Assembly: GCF_014649735.1 (NCBI RefSeq)
Contig: NZ_BMTP01000005.1
Location: 62,001 to 126,000, forward strand
Source of the DNA: Streptomyces lavendofoliae
GTDB lineage: Bacteria; Actinomycetota; Actinomycetes; Streptomycetales; Streptomycetaceae
Reading direction: 5' to 3'
Length of the DNA stretch: 64,000 nucleotides
Shown here: positions 28,172 to 37,319 of the stretch, piece after piece
Numbering within the stretch: position 1 is the first letter of the stretch
Layout of the letters: the number at the start of each line of letters is the position of its first letter
Position numbers and translations under genes: made by a program
The notes under the pieces: model-generated
What the model was told of the DNA's origin: nothing
Seen by the model: only the letters and a program-made list of their open reading frames with translations
The model's database searches: none

Positions 28172-30019
28172 ATGTGCGGAATCGTGGGTTACGTCGGCGG
28201 GCAGTCGGCGCTTGATGTGGTGATCGCGGGCCTCAAGCGGCTCGAGTACCGGGGCTACGACTCGGCCGGTGTCGCGGTGCTCTCCGACGGGTCGATGGCC
28301 GCGGCGAAGAAGGCGGGCAAGCTCGTCAACCTGGAGAAGGAACTGGACACCCGGCCGCTGCCGACCGGCAGCGCGGGCATCGGGCACACCCGGTGGGCGA
28401 CGCACGGCGGGCCGACCGACGCCAACGCCCACCCGCACCTCGACAACGCGGGGCGGGTCGCCGTCGTCCACAACGGCATCATCGAGAACTTCGCGCCGCT
28501 GCGCTCCGAACTGACCGGGCGGGGGCACACCCTGGAGTCCGAGACGGACACCGAGGTGGTCTCCCACCTGCTGGCCGAGGAGTTCTCCTCGTGCGGCGAC
28601 CTCGCCGAGGCGATGCGGCTGGTGTGCCGCAGGCTGGAGGGCGCCTTCACCCTGGTCGCCGTGCACGCCGACCAGCCGGACGTGGTCGTGGGCGCCCGGC
28701 GCAACTCGCCGCTGGTCGTCGGGGTCGGCGAGGGGGAGGCGTTCCTCGCCTCCGACGTGGCCGCGTTCATCGCCCACACCCGCTCGGCGATCGAGCTGGG
28801 GCAGGACCAGGTGGTGGAGCTGCGCCGGGACGGCGTGACGGTGACCGACTTCGACGGGTCGCCCGCCGAGGTGCGCTCGTACCACGTCGACTGGGACGCC
28901 TCGGCGGCCGAGAAGGGCGGGTACGACTACTTCATGCTCAAGGAGATCGCCGAGCAGCCGAAGGCGGTCGCCGACACCCTGCTGGGCCGGATCGACGCCG
29001 GCGGCTCGCTGCGGCTGGACGAGCTGCGGATCCCCGACGCCGTGCTGCGTGAGGCGAACAAGGTGGTGATCGTGGCGTGCGGCACGGCGTTCCACGCCGG
29101 GCTGATCGCCAAGTACGCCATCGAGCACTGGACCCGCGTCCCGTGCGAGGTGGAGCTGGCCAGCGAGTTCCGCTACCGGGACCCGATCCTGGACCAGCGG
29201 ACGCTGGTGATCGCGATCTCCCAGTCCGGCGAGACCATGGACACCCTGATGGCGCTGCGGCACGCCCGCGCGCAGGGTGCGCGGGTACTGGCGATCTGCA
29301 ACACCAACGGCTCGACCATCCCGCGCGAGTCGGACGGCGTGCTCTACACGCACGCGGGCCCGGAGGTGGCGGTCGCCTCCACCAAGGCGTTCCTGACCCA
29401 GCTCGTGGCCGTGTACCTGCTGGCCCTGTACCTGGGGCAGCAGCGCGGGACCAAGTGGGGCGACGAGATCCGGGCGGTCGTCAGGGACCTGGCGCGGATC
29501 GCGGACGACGTCGAGCGGGTCCTGGAGACCATGGAGCCGGTGCGGGAGCTGGCGCGCTCCCTGGCGGACAAGAACACCGTGCTGTTCCTGGGCCGGCACG
29601 TGGGCTACCCGGTGGCCCTGGAAGGCGCGCTGAAGCTCAAGGAGCTGGCGTACATGCACGCGGAGGGCTTCGCCGCCGGTGAGCTGAAGCACGGGCCGAT
29701 CGCGCTGATCGAGAAGGACCTGCCGGTCGTCGTCGTGGTCCCCTCGCCGCGCGGACGGTCGGTCCTGCACGACAAGATCGTGTCGAACATCCAGGAGATC
29801 CGGGCCCGCGGCGCCCGCACGATCGTCATCGCGGAGGAGGGCGACGAGGCGGTGGTGCCCTACGCGGACCACCTCATCCGCATCCCCGCGACGCCCACCC
29901 TGCTCCAGCCGATGGTGTCCACCGTGCCGTTGCAGGTCTTCGCCTGCGAGCTGGCGACGGCCCGGGGCAACGAGGTGGACCAGCCGCGCAACCTGGCGAA
30001 GTCGGTCACCGTCGAATGA
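28172..30019 (+). CDS. glmS: Glucosamine-fructose-6-phosphate aminotransferase
   Basis: GlmS commits fructose-6-phosphate and glutamine to amino-sugar synthesis. The 615-residue enzyme starts MCGIVGYVG with the catalytic cysteine exposed after Met removal. It has a class II glutaminase domain to about residue 230, and two SIS domains ([24 protein letters not shown]) bind the sugar phosphate. It ends in NLAKSVTVE. acpS starts four bases before its stop. The adjacent ABC exporter is separated by 70 bases. Confidence 0.97.
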   Translation: MCGIVGYVGGQSALDVVIAGLKRLEYRGYDSAGVAVLSDGSMAAAKKAGKLVNLEKELDTRPLPTGSAGIGHTRWATHGGPTDANAHPHLDNAGRVAVVHNGIIENFAPLRSELTGRGHTLESETDTEVVSHLLAEEFSSCGDLAEAMRLVCRRLEGAFTLVAVHADQPDVVVGARRNSPLVVGVGEGEAFLASDVAAFIAHTRSAIELGQDQVVELRRDGVTVTDFDGSPAEVRSYHVDWDASAAEKGGYDYFMLKEIAEQPKAVADTLLGRIDAGGSLRLDELRIPDAVLREANKVVIVACGTAFHAGLIAKYAIEHWTRVPCEVELASEFRYRDPILDQRTLVIAISQSGETMDTLMALRHARAQGARVLAICNTNGSTIPRESDGVLYTHAGPEVAVASTKAFLTQLVAVYLLALYLGQQRGTKWGDEIRAVVRDLARIADDVERVLETMEPVRELARSLADKNTVLFLGRHVGYPVALEGALKLKELAYMHAEGFAAGELKHGPIALIEKDLPVVVVVPSPRGRSVLHDKIVSNIQEIRARGARTIVIAEEGDEAVVPYADHLIRIPATPTLLQPMVSTVPLQVFACELATARGNEVDQPRNLAKSVTVE

Positions 30020-30384
30020 TCGTCGGGGTGGGGATCGACGTGGCGGAGATCGACCGGTTCGCGGCGGCGTTGGAGCGCACGCCGCACATGGCGGAACGGC
30101 TCTTCGTGGAACGAGAGTTGCTGCTGCCGAGCGGGGAGCGGCGCGGTGTCGCCTCGCTCGCCGCGCGGTTCGCGGCGAAGGAGGCGCTCGCCAAGGCCCT
30201 CGGCGCCCCGGCCGGACTCCAGTGGACGGACGCGGAGGTGTACGTCGAGGACACCGGCCGGCCGCGGCTGCGGGTGCGGGGCACGGTCGCGGCGCGCGCC
30301 GCGGAGCTGGGCGTACGGCAGTGGCACGTGTCGCTCAGCCATGACGCGGGGGTGGCGTCGGCCGTGGTGATCGCGGAGGGTTGA
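30016..30384 (+). CDS. acpS: Holo-[acyl-carrier-protein] synthase
   Basis: AcpS attaches 4'-phosphopantetheine from CoA to acyl carrier protein. The 122-residue protein has both signature blocks: [12 protein letters not shown] (magnesium-binding Asp) and [15 protein letters not shown] overlaps the glmS stop (ATGA). The NAD(P)HX repair gene follows three bases after its stop, so the three genes are probably co-transcribed. This is the short AcpS type, not the Sfp type used for secondary metabolism. Confidence 0.95.
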   Translation: MIVGVGIDVAEIDRFAAALERTPHMAERLFVERELLLPSGERRGVASLAARFAAKEALAKALGAPAGLQWTDAEVYVEDTGRPRLRVRGTVAARAAELGVRQWHVSLSHDAGVASAVVIAEG

Positions 30385-30387
30385 CCC

Positions 30388-31803
30388 ATGCGTACCGCTT
30401 ACCGCGTGGAGACCGTACGGGCCGCCGAGGCCGAGGTGATGGCGAGGCTGCCGGAGGGCGCGCTGATGCGCCGGGCGGCGGCGGGGCTGGCCGCCGCGTG
30501 CGCCGGGCTGCTCGGCCGCGTCTACGGCGCCCGGGTGGTGCTGCTGGTCGGCAGCGGTGACAACGGGGGCGACGCGCTGTACGCCGGCGCCCTGCTGGCC
30601 CGCCGGGGCGCGGGCGTGTCCGCCGTCCTGCTGGGCCCGCGCGCCCACGGGGGCGGCCTGGCGGCGCTGACCGGCGCCGGCGGCCGGGTGGCCGACGACC
30701 CGGACGACGTGCTGCGCCGCGCCGACCTCGTGGTGGACGGCATCACCGGGATCGGCGGGCGCGGCGGGCTGCGGCCGCAGGCGGCACTGGCGGTGCGGGC
30801 GGCACGCGCCTCGGGCGCCGTGCTGGTGGCCGTCGACCTGCCGAGCGGTGTGGACGCCGACACCGGTGAGGTGGCCGGCGAGGCGGTGCGCGCGGACGCG
30901 ACGGTGACCTTCGGGGCGTACAAGCCGGGGCTGCTGATCGACCCGGCCCGCGAGTACGCCGGGGCGCTGCGGCTCGTCGACATCGGGCTCGCCCTGCCGC
31001 CGGTGCCCGACGCCGAGGCGCTCCAGCACGACGACGTGGCCCGGCTCCTGCCCGCCCCGTCGGGCGAGAGCGACAAGTACCGGCGGGGCGTCGTCGGCAT
31101 CGTCGCCGGTTCGGCGCGCTACCCCGGCGCGGCCGTCCTCGCCGTGTCGGGCGCGCTGCGGGGCGGCGCCGGTGCGGTGCGGTACGTGGGGCCGGCCGGC
31201 GAGGCGGTGCTGGCCCGCCACCCCGAGACCCTGGTCCACGCCGGGCCGCCCGCGAAGGCGGGGCGCGTCCAGGCGTGGGTCGTCGGGCCGGGCCTGGGCG
31301 ACACGCCGGGCGTGGCCGACGTGCTGGAGTCGGACGTGCCCGTCCTGGTGGACGCCGACGGGCTGCGGAACCTGGACCCGGCGGCGGTGCGCTCCCGCCC
31401 GGCGCCCACGGTGCTGACCCCGCACGCGGGCGAGGCGGCGGCGCTCCTGGGCACCGCCCGCGAGGACGTGGAGTCCCGGCGCCTGGAGGCGGTGCGGGAG
31501 CTGGCCGGCCGGTACGGCGCGACGGTGCTGCTCAAGGGCTCGACGACGCTGGTGGCCCGCGCCGGCGGGCCGGTGCGCGTCAACCCGACGGGTACGCCCT
31601 GGCTCGCCACCGCCGGCAGCGGCGACGTCCTGTCCGGCCTGGCCGGCTCGCTGCTCGCGGCGGGCCTCGCACCGCACGACGCCGCGTCGGCCGGCGCCTA
31701 CCTGCACGGCCTGGCGGCCCGCCGCGCCTCGCGGGGCGCCCCGGTCGCGGCGTACGACGTGGCGGAGGCGCTGCCGGGGGCGTGGCGGGACGTACGGGGC
31801 TGA
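30388..31803 (+). CDS. nnr: Bifunctional NAD(P)H-hydrate epimerase / dehydratase
   Basis: The protein repairs hydrated NADH and NADPH. It has 471 residues. The N-terminal half is a YjeF-N epimerase domain (VGSGDNGGDALYAGALLARRG, residues about 52-72; VAVDLPSGVDADTGE). The C-terminal half is the ribokinase-like ADP-dependent dehydratase (KYRRGVVGIVAGSARYPGAAVL, LTPHAGEAAALLG, TAGSGDVLSGLAGSLLAAG). It sits between acpS and alr, the conserved place in actinomycetes. Confidence 0.95.
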   Translation: MRTAYRVETVRAAEAEVMARLPEGALMRRAAAGLAAACAGLLGRVYGARVVLLVGSGDNGGDALYAGALLARRGAGVSAVLLGPRAHGGGLAALTGAGGRVADDPDDVLRRADLVVDGITGIGGRGGLRPQAALAVRAARASGAVLVAVDLPSGVDADTGEVAGEAVRADATVTFGAYKPGLLIDPAREYAGALRLVDIGLALPPVPDAEALQHDDVARLLPAPSGESDKYRRGVVGIVAGSARYPGAAVLAVSGALRGGAGAVRYVGPAGEAVLARHPETLVHAGPPAKAGRVQAWVVGPGLGDTPGVADVLESDVPVLVDADGLRNLDPAAVRSRPAPTVLTPHAGEAAALLGTAREDVESRRLEAVRELAGRYGATVLLKGSTTLVARAGGPVRVNPTGTPWLATAGSGDVLSGLAGSLLAAGLAPHDAASAGAYLHGLAARRASRGAPVAAYDVAEALPGAWRDVRG

Positions 31804-31895
31804 GAGGCCCTGGCGGGCCTCCGGCCACGGCCGGGTACCGGGGCGTGGGCGGGGACACGGGGGAGGCGCGGCGCGCACCTGAGAGACTGGGCGCG

Positions 31896-33041
31896 ATGAG
31901 TGAGACAGCACAGACCCTTCGCGCCCGCGCCGAGATCGACCTCGGCGCGCTGCGCGCCAACGTGCGTGCCCTGCGCGGGCGCGTGGGGACGGACGTTCAG
32001 GTCATGGGCGTCGTGAAGGCCGACGCGTACGGGCACGGTGCCGTGCCGTGCGCGAGGGCGGCGCTGGAGGCCGGGGCCACCTGGCTGGGCACCGCCACAC
32101 CGCACGAGGCCCTCGCGCTGCGGGCCGCCGGGATCGACGCGCCCGTCCTGTGCTGGCTGTGGACGCCCGGCGGCCCCTGGGACGAGGGCATCCGGGCCGG
32201 CCTGGACATGACCGTCAGCGGCCTGTGGGCCCTGCGGGAGGTCACCGAGGCGGCGCGCCGGACCGCGCAGCCGGCGCGCGTGCAGCTCAAGGCGGACACC
32301 GGTCTGGGGCGCAACGGCTGCCAGCCCGCCGACTGGTCCCGGCTCGTCGGCGAGGCCCTCGCCGCGCAGGGCGAGGGCCTGCTGAGGGTCACCGGCCTGT
32401 GGTCGCACTTCGCGTGCGCCGACGAGCCCGGACACCCCTCGATCGGCGCCCAGCTGGAGACGTTCCAGGAGATGCTCGAGGCCGCCGAGAAGGCGGGCGT
32501 CGATCCCGAGGTGCGGCACATGGCCAACTCCCCGGCCACGCTCACCCTTCCGCAGACGCACTTCGATCTCGTACGGCCGGGCATCGCCATGTACGGCGTC
32601 TCGCCGAGCCCCGAGGTCGGCACCCCCGCCGACTTCGGGCTGCGCCCCGTGATGCGCCTGCTGGGGAGCGTCGCCCTCGTCAAGGACGTGCCGTCGGGGC
32701 ACGGCGTCAGCTACGGCCACCACTACGTCACCGACCGGCCCACCACCCTCGGCCTGGTGCCCCTCGGGTACGCCGACGGCATCCCGCGCCACGCGTCCGG
32801 CCGAGGCCCGGTGCTCGTCGGCGGCAAGGTGCGGACGGTGGCCGGCCGGGTCGCCATGGACCAGTTCGTCGTCGACCTCGGGGGGGACGCCGTCGAACCG
32901 GGTGCACAAGCGGTGCTGTTCGGGGCAGGCGATCACGGTGAGCCGACCGCCGAGGACTGGGCGCGCGCCGCGGACACGATCGCGTACGAGATCGTGACGC
33001 GCATCGGTTCACGCGTACCACGCGTCTATCTGAACGAGTAG
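31896..33041 (+). CDS. alr: Alanine racemase
   Basis: Alr makes D-alanine for peptidoglycan with PLP. The 381-residue enzyme has the PLP lysine in GVVKADAYGHG (Lys41), the ANSPATL and YGVSPSPE sections, and the C-terminal VAMDQFVVDLG domain. The ATG at 31896 has a GAGACT seven bases before it and no ribosome-binding site, so it may be leaderless. It is in a run with glmS, acpS and tsaE, common in actinomycetes. Confidence 0.96.
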   Translation: MSETAQTLRARAEIDLGALRANVRALRGRVGTDVQVMGVVKADAYGHGAVPCARAALEAGATWLGTATPHEALALRAAGIDAPVLCWLWTPGGPWDEGIRAGLDMTVSGLWALREVTEAARRTAQPARVQLKADTGLGRNGCQPADWSRLVGEALAAQGEGLLRVTGLWSHFACADEPGHPSIGAQLETFQEMLEAAEKAGVDPEVRHMANSPATLTLPQTHFDLVRPGIAMYGVSPSPEVGTPADFGLRPVMRLLGSVALVKDVPSGHGVSYGHHYVTDRPTTLGLVPLGYADGIPRHASGRGPVLVGGKVRTVAGRVAMDQFVVDLGGDAVEPGAQAVLFGAGDHGEPTAEDWARAADTIAYEIVTRIGSRVPRVYLNE

Positions 33042-33064
33042 CGGCGGCCCGGAGGAGCGGCGTA

Positions 33065-34291
33065 GTGACTGAGACCAGTTCGGTGGAGGCGGCCGAGGCG
33101 CTGTCCGCCGCCGCGGCCGGCAATTGGCGCCGCGCCGGGTTCGCCGGTGCCGCCATAGGGGTGGTCGCGGCGGGCGCGGCGGCCGGTGTCGCCATCGAGC
33201 GGCTCACCGTCGGGCGCGGCATGCGCCGCAAGGCGCGCCTCGCGCTGGACGCCGCCGGCCCGTACGGCGCGCTGCGCGGCACCCCCGGCCGGACCGCGGC
33301 CGACGACGGCACCGCGCTGTACTACGAGGTCGACGAGGTGGAGGCGGACAGCGCCGCCCCGCCGCGGCGCCGCCGGCTCTTCGGGCGCCGGGCGCCCCGC
33401 CCCGTCACCGTGGTCTTCAGCCACGGCTACTGCCTCAACCAGGACTCCTGGCACTTCCAGCGCGCCGCGCTGCGCGGCCTGGTCCGCACGGTCCACTGGG
33501 ACCAGCGCAGCCACGGCCGCTCCGGACGGGGCGCGGCCCAGCAGGGCCCGGACCGGGTGCCGGTCACCATCGACCAGCTGGGCCGGGACCTGAAGGCGGT
33601 CGTGGACGCCGCCGCGCCGGAAGGACCGCTGGTGCTGGTGGGGCACTCGATGGGCGGCATGACGGTGATGGCGCTGGCCGAGCAGTACCCGGAGCTGATC
33701 CGTGAGCGGGTCGTCGGCGTGGCCTTCGTCGGGACGTCGTGCGGCAACCTCGGCGAGGTCAACTACGGGCTGCCCGTCGCGGGCGTCAACGCCGTGCGCC
33801 GGGTGCTGCCGAGCGTGCTGCGGGCGCTGGGCTCGCAGGCGGAGCTGGTGGAGCGCGGGCGGCAGGCCACCGCCGACCTGTTCGCCGGGCTCATCAAGCG
33901 GTACTCGTTCTCGTCGCGGGACGTCGACCCGGCGGTCGCCCGGTTCGCGGAGAGGATGATCGAGGGCACCCCCATCGACGTGGTCGCCGAGTTCTACCCG
34001 GCGTTCAACGAGCACGACAAGGCCGAGGCGCTGAGCGTCTTCGCCGAGGTGCCGGCGCTGGCGCTGGCCGGGGACCGGGACCTGGTGACGCCCAGCTCGC
34101 ACACCGAGGCCATCGCCGGCCTGCTCCCGGACGCCGAGCTGGTCCTCGTGCCCGACGGTGGTCACCTGGTGATGCTGGAGCACCCGGAGACGGTCACCGA
34201 CCGGCTCGCGGACCTGCTGGTACGGGTCGGAGCCGTGCCGGCACCGACTAACGTTGGCACGTATGGAAGCACCGCACAGCCCGGCCCCTGA
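33065..34291 (+). CDS. Alpha/beta hydrolase with N-terminal membrane segment
   Basis: The 408-residue protein starts at GTG 33065 after GGAGGAGCGG. Residues about 22-46 form a membrane-spanning or signal-anchor segment. The hydrolase fold begins near residue 115 (VTVVFSHGYCLNQDSWHFQR) with nucleophile Ser in GHSMGGMT, Asp in AGDRDLVTP and His in PDGGHLVML. The substrate is unknown. Its 3' end overlaps tsaE by 29 bases, linking it to the alr-tsaE block. Family members are often annotated as lipases, which I cannot confirm. Confidence 0.88.
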   Translation: MTETSSVEAAEALSAAAAGNWRRAGFAGAAIGVVAAGAAAGVAIERLTVGRGMRRKARLALDAAGPYGALRGTPGRTAADDGTALYYEVDEVEADSAAPPRRRRLFGRRAPRPVTVVFSHGYCLNQDSWHFQRAALRGLVRTVHWDQRSHGRSGRGAAQQGPDRVPVTIDQLGRDLKAVVDAAAPEGPLVLVGHSMGGMTVMALAEQYPELIRERVVGVAFVGTSCGNLGEVNYGLPVAGVNAVRRVLPSVLRALGSQAELVERGRQATADLFAGLIKRYSFSSRDVDPAVARFAERMIEGTPIDVVAEFYPAFNEHDKAEALSVFAEVPALALAGDRDLVTPSSHTEAIAGLLPDAELVLVPDGGHLVMLEHPETVTDRLADLLVRVGAVPAPTNVGTYGSTAQPGP

Positions 34292-34778
34292 GGGGGCCAC
34301 GGCCACCGCCCGACTCACCCTCCACGCCCCCGAGCAGACGCAGGACCTGGGCCGTACGCTCGCCAAGCTGCTGCGCCCCGGGGACCTCGTCATGCTGACC
34401 GGCGAGCTCGGCGCGGGGAAGACGACCCTGACGCGCGGACTGGGCGAGGGCCTGGGCGTACGCGGCGCGGTGACGTCCCCGACGTTCGTCATCGCCCGCG
34501 TCCACCCGTCCCTGGTGGGCGGCCCCGCGCTCGTCCACGTCGACGCCTACCGCCTGGGCGGCGGGCTCGACGAGATGGAGGACCTCGACCTGGACGTCTC
34601 GCTGTCCGACTCGGTGGTGGTCGTGGAGTGGGGCGAGGGCAAGGTGGAGGACCTCAGCGAGGACCGGCTGCACGTCGTGATCGACCGGGTCGTCGGCTCC
34701 ACGGACGACGAGCGGCGCGTCGTGACGCTCACCGGGTACGGGGCGCGCTGGGCAGGCGCGGACCTGGCGCTGGGGTAG
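34263..34778 (+). CDS. tsaE: tRNA N6-adenosine threonylcarbamoyltransferase ATPase subunit TsaE
   Basis: TsaE is the ATPase partner of TsaB and TsaD in making t6A at tRNA position 37. The 171-residue protein has the P-loop GELGAGKTT (residues 47-55), TSPTFVI and VEWGEG. ATG 34263 is chosen; a TTG nine bases upstream in frame is less likely. It overlaps the hydrolase gene. tsaB and tsaD lie 1.3-3.5 kb downstream. TAACGT eight bases before the ATG could drive a leaderless transcript. Confidence 0.94.
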   Translation: MEAPHSPAPEGATATARLTLHAPEQTQDLGRTLAKLLRPGDLVMLTGELGAGKTTLTRGLGEGLGVRGAVTSPTFVIARVHPSLVGGPALVHVDAYRLGGGLDEMEDLDLDVSLSDSVVVVEWGEGKVEDLSEDRLHVVIDRVVGSTDDERRVVTLTGYGARWAGADLALG

Positions 34779-34871
34779 CGGGACGGGAGCCGGGGGCCGT
34801 ACTTTCCGACAAGACGTCGGCATGATGTTGCGCCGTACCTCCCGAGCGTGGTCACATGGGTACCAGGACCT

Positions 34872-34889
34872 GGTTAGGTCTACCTAACC
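34872..34889. promoter_or_regulatory. Palindromic site before a small ORF
   Basis: GGTTAGGT-CT-ACCTAACC has two perfect 8-base arms. Just upstream CCAGGACCTGG (34863-34873) is another inverted repeat. It looks like a binding site for a dimeric regulator of the small gene starting at 34920. It resembles iron-box half-sites, but the spacing is too short for the 19-base DmdR/IdeR box. Confidence 0.55.
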
Positions 34890-34919
34890 GTGCCCGCCCC
34901 GCAGCCCGAGGAGGCGACC

Positions 34920-35120
34920 ATGCCGACGTCCGAGCAGAAGGTGTCGATGCGCGATCTGCTGGCGTCGTGCGCGGCGGCGAGCGCCGTCTCCACGCCGCCC
35001 AGCGCGACGGACGCCGAGACCGACGCCGACGCCGACACCGGCCACGTGCCCGGTTCCCCTCTCCGCGACGCCCGGTCCGACGCCCCGCGGCCCGCGCCGG
35101 AACGCCGCAGGGCCGCGTAG
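34920..35120 (+). CDS. Small 66-residue protein of unknown function
   Basis: The ATG at 34920 follows GAGGAGGCGACC, an excellent ribosome-binding site, and the codons are strongly GC-rich at the third position, so the ORF is probably translated. The product is MPTSEQKVSMRDLLASCAAA and onward, then an acidic DAETDADADT stretch and a basic PERRRAA end. There is one cysteine and no clear domain. The palindrome 31 bases upstream suggests regulation. I do not recognise a family. Confidence 0.6.
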   Translation: MPTSEQKVSMRDLLASCAAASAVSTPPSATDAETDADADTGHVPGSPLRDARSDAPRPAPERRRAA

Positions 35121-35388
35121 AGCCGTCCCGCGGTGCCCCGGCCCGGTCGTCCGGTGCGTCGAGGGCCGGCCCGTCCGCCCGTGAGGCCGCGCCGGGGTTC
35201 GGTGGTGCCGTCCCGCGTGGGCTTTGCCGTACGGCGGGGGGCGCTCGGGATCGGGCGCGCAACGTGTGTGCGCCGTGCGCGCCGTGCGAAGGGGCTGGCG
35301 GGCGCCGTGCCGCTCCCGCGTCGCGGCCCGGCGGTGGCCCGGCGCGGTGAGGTGCGACCGGGCGCCGGGAGTCGTCGCCGACAGCCGG
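35121..35388. other. GC-rich gap between convergent genes
   Basis: No gene, promoter or clear terminator is visible in these 268 bases between the small ORF and the L,D-transpeptidase-like gene. Short G- and C-runs could form several weak hairpins. Confidence 0.4.
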
Positions 35389-35955
35389 TCAGGGGACGAC
35401 GACGACCTTCGAGTTGACCGTCGCGAACGTCCACATGGCGTTGCCGTCCGCCCGCTTCATCCGGATGCCACCCGTCCGGCGCGCCGGGTCCGGGGTGGCC
35501 ATCGTGCCGTCGACGGCCGCGCTGAAGCCGATCGTCACGCCGTCGACGGTCGCGAACCGCACCACGTGCTCGATCCGGACGCCGTCGGAGCCGGGCACGC
35601 TGCCCGACCGGGACGTCACCGCGTACGTCCCCGGAGCCGGGTCCACCGTGCTCGGCATCACCGCGAACGTCCGCGCCACCGCGTCCTTCTCGCCCACCAG
35701 CCACACCCGCTTCGCGCTCAGCGAGTACACCACCCGCACGCCCGAGCCCGACTGCTTCGGCAGCGCCAGGGCGGGGTCGGCCGGCTGCTTCGCGCCACCG
35801 CCCGGCGCGGGCGCCGACGGCGAGGCGACCGGGGCGGGCGACCCGGCCGACAGGTCGGCGGGCACGGTGGCCGACGCCTGGTAGGCGAGGAAGGCGACCG
35901 CGGCCAGAGCCGCCGCGGTGAGCCCGGCCACGAATCCCGAGCTGCTCCTTGCCAC
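35389..35955 (-). CDS. L,D-transpeptidase-like protein without catalytic Cys
   Basis: The 188-residue protein starts at GTG 35955 with GAGAGG upstream. It has a signal-anchor helix (residues 7-25) and a Pro/Ala/Ser linker, then a domain from about 72 that follows the YkuD fold: VRVVYSLSAKRVWLVGEKD, PAPGTYAVTSR, VTIGFSAAVDGT, and TGGIRMKRADGNAMWTFATVNSKVVVV. In active YkuD enzymes the penultimate block is SHGCIRM with an essential Cys. Here it is RTGGIRM, and the upstream catalytic His (IGIHGT) is also lost. It is probably a non-catalytic, outward-facing protein. Confidence 0.7.
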   Translation of the reverse strand: MARSSSGFVAGLTAAALAAVAFLAYQASATVPADLSAGSPAPVASPSAPAPGGGAKQPADPALALPKQSGSGVRVVYSLSAKRVWLVGEKDAVARTFAVMPSTVDPAPGTYAVTSRSGSVPGSDGVRIEHVVRFATVDGVTIGFSAAVDGTMATPDPARRTGGIRMKRADGNAMWTFATVNSKVVVVP

Positions 35956-36048
35956 GTTGCTGCCCACCTCTCCCACGTACGTTTGCGGTGTGACCGTAGC
36001 AGGATCACGCCCGCGACCCGGGGCTCCGTGCCCGCCGCCACGGAGCCG

Positions 36049-36054
36049 TAGGCT
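36049..36054 (+). promoter_or_regulatory. -10 box for a leaderless tsaB mRNA
   Basis: TAGGCT is followed by GTTTGC and then the GTG start at 36061, a six-base gap. No ribosome-binding site is present. The same hexamer stands seven bases before glmS. Confidence 0.5.
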
Positions 36055-36060
36055 GTTTGC

Positions 36061-36717
36061 GTGCTCTTGCTCGCCATGGATACCGCCACACCGGCCGTCA
36101 CGGCCGCCCTCCACGACGGCGACCGTGTCGTCGCCACGTCCACGCAGGTCGACGCGCGCCGGCACGGGGAACTGCTGCTGCCCGCCGTCCACCGGGTCCT
36201 CCGGGACGCCGGTCTGAGGCTCGACGCCGTGACCGGCATCGTCGTCGGCGTCGGCCCCGGTCCGTACACCGGGCTGCGCGTCGGCCTCGTGACCGCCGCG
36301 ACCTTCGCCTCGGCGCTCGGCGGCGTGCCCGTCCACGGACTGTGCACGCTGGACGGGCTCGCGTACGCCTCCGGACTCCAGGAGCCGTTCGTCGTCGCGA
36401 CCGACGCCCGCCGCAAGGAGGTGTACTGGGCCCGCTACGACGACTGCCGTACGCGCGTGACGGAGCCCGCGGTCGACCGGCCGGCCGACATCGCCGAGCG
36501 GGTCGCCGGCCTTCCGGCGGTCGGGGCGGGCGCGCGACTGTACGGCGAGGTGTTCCCCGACGCCCGGGACCCGGAGCACCAGTCGGCGGCCGCCCTCGCG
36601 GCGCTGGCGGCCGAGCGGCTGGCGGCGGGCGAGCCGTTCCTGGAGCCGCGCCCGCTGTACCTGCGGCGCCCCGACGCCCAGGTGCCGAAGAACTACAAGG
36701 TGGTCACACCCAAGTGA
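36061..36717 (+). CDS. tsaB: tRNA threonylcarbamoyladenosine biosynthesis protein TsaB
   Basis: TsaB is the partner of TsaD in t6A synthesis. The 218-residue protein starts LLLAMDTATPAVTAALHDG, typical of the ASKHA-fold family, with GVGPGPYTGLRVGLVTA and DARRKEVYWARY. The GTG start at 36061 has a -10 box six bases before it. Its stop overlaps the rimI start (GTGA). tsaD lies two genes later. Confidence 0.95.
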   Translation: MLLLAMDTATPAVTAALHDGDRVVATSTQVDARRHGELLLPAVHRVLRDAGLRLDAVTGIVVGVGPGPYTGLRVGLVTAATFASALGGVPVHGLCTLDGLAYASGLQEPFVVATDARRKEVYWARYDDCRTRVTEPAVDRPADIAERVAGLPAVGAGARLYGEVFPDARDPEHQSAAALAALAAERLAAGEPFLEPRPLYLRRPDAQVPKNYKVVTPK

Positions 36718-37319
36718 CCTCCCGCCCGTCGCCCGACCACCGCCCCTCGACGGCGCCGCTGCGCGGCGGCTCCCCCCGATTGCGGGAGATGCGCTGGTGG
36801 GACATCGCGCCGGTGCTGGAGCTGGAGCGGGAGCTGTTCCCCGACGACGCCTGGTCGGAGGGCATGTTCTGGTCCGAGCTCGCCCACGCGCGCGGCCCGC
36901 ACGCCACCCGGCGCTACGTCGTGGCCGAGACCGGCGGCCGGCTGGTGGGGTACGCCGGGCTCGCCGCGGCCGGCGGACTCGGCGACGTACAGACGATCGC
37001 CGTCGCCCGCGACCAGTGGGGCACCGGCCTCGGCGCCCGCCTGCTGACGGACCTCCTCCAGCACGCCACCGCCTTCGAGTGCGACGAGGTCCTGCTGGAG
37101 GTGCGCGTGGACAACACCCGTGCGCAGAGGCTCTACGAGCGCTTCGGCTTCGAACCGATCGGCTTCCGCCGCGGCTACTACCAGCCCGGCAACATCGACG
37201 CGCTCGTCATGCGCCTGCGCGTCCAGGACGCCCCAGGCGCCTCCGGCGCGTCGGACGTACCCGGCGCACCAGACGTACCCGACGCACCAGACGTACAAGG
37301 AACTGAGAGTCATGGCTGA
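36714..37319 (+). CDS. rimI: Ribosomal-protein-alanine N-acetyltransferase
   Basis: The protein has the GNAT fold (201 residues): [20 protein letters not shown], the acetyl-CoA motif [19 protein letters not shown], and [23 protein letters not shown]. RimI acetylates ribosomal S18; the substrate here is inferred. GTG 36714 overlaps the tsaB stop; ATG 36789 would leave out about 25 residues. The C-terminal tail is encoded by an 18-bp minisatellite ([14 protein letters not shown]). It overlaps tsaD by eight bases. Confidence 0.92.
   Translation: MTSRPSPDHRPSTAPLRGGSPRLREMRWWDIAPVLELERELFPDDAWSEGMFWSELAHARGPHATRRYVVAETGGRLVGYAGLAAAGGLGDVQTIAVARDQWGTGLGARLLTDLLQHATAFECDEVLLEVRVDNTRAQRLYERFGFEPIGFRRGYYQPGNIDALVMRLRVQDAPGASGASDVPGAPDVPDAPDVQGTESHG
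37254..37296 (+). repeat. 18-bp tandem repeat in the rimI 3' end
   Basis: GACGTACCCGGCGCACCA (37254) and GACGTACCCGACGCACCA (37272) differ at one base, and a third partial copy GACGTAC starts at 37290. The repeat keeps the reading frame and lengthens the protein tail. Confidence 0.85.

Noticed and set aside
34254-34262. TTG start of tsaE nine bases upstream
   Set aside because: ATG 34263 is a stronger start codon, and no ribosome-binding site favours the TTG.
34872-34889. Iron box (DmdR/IdeR) call for GGTTAGGT-CT-ACCTAACC
   Set aside because: Half-sites resemble TTAGG...CCTAA, but only four bases separate them, not nine as in the 19-base box.
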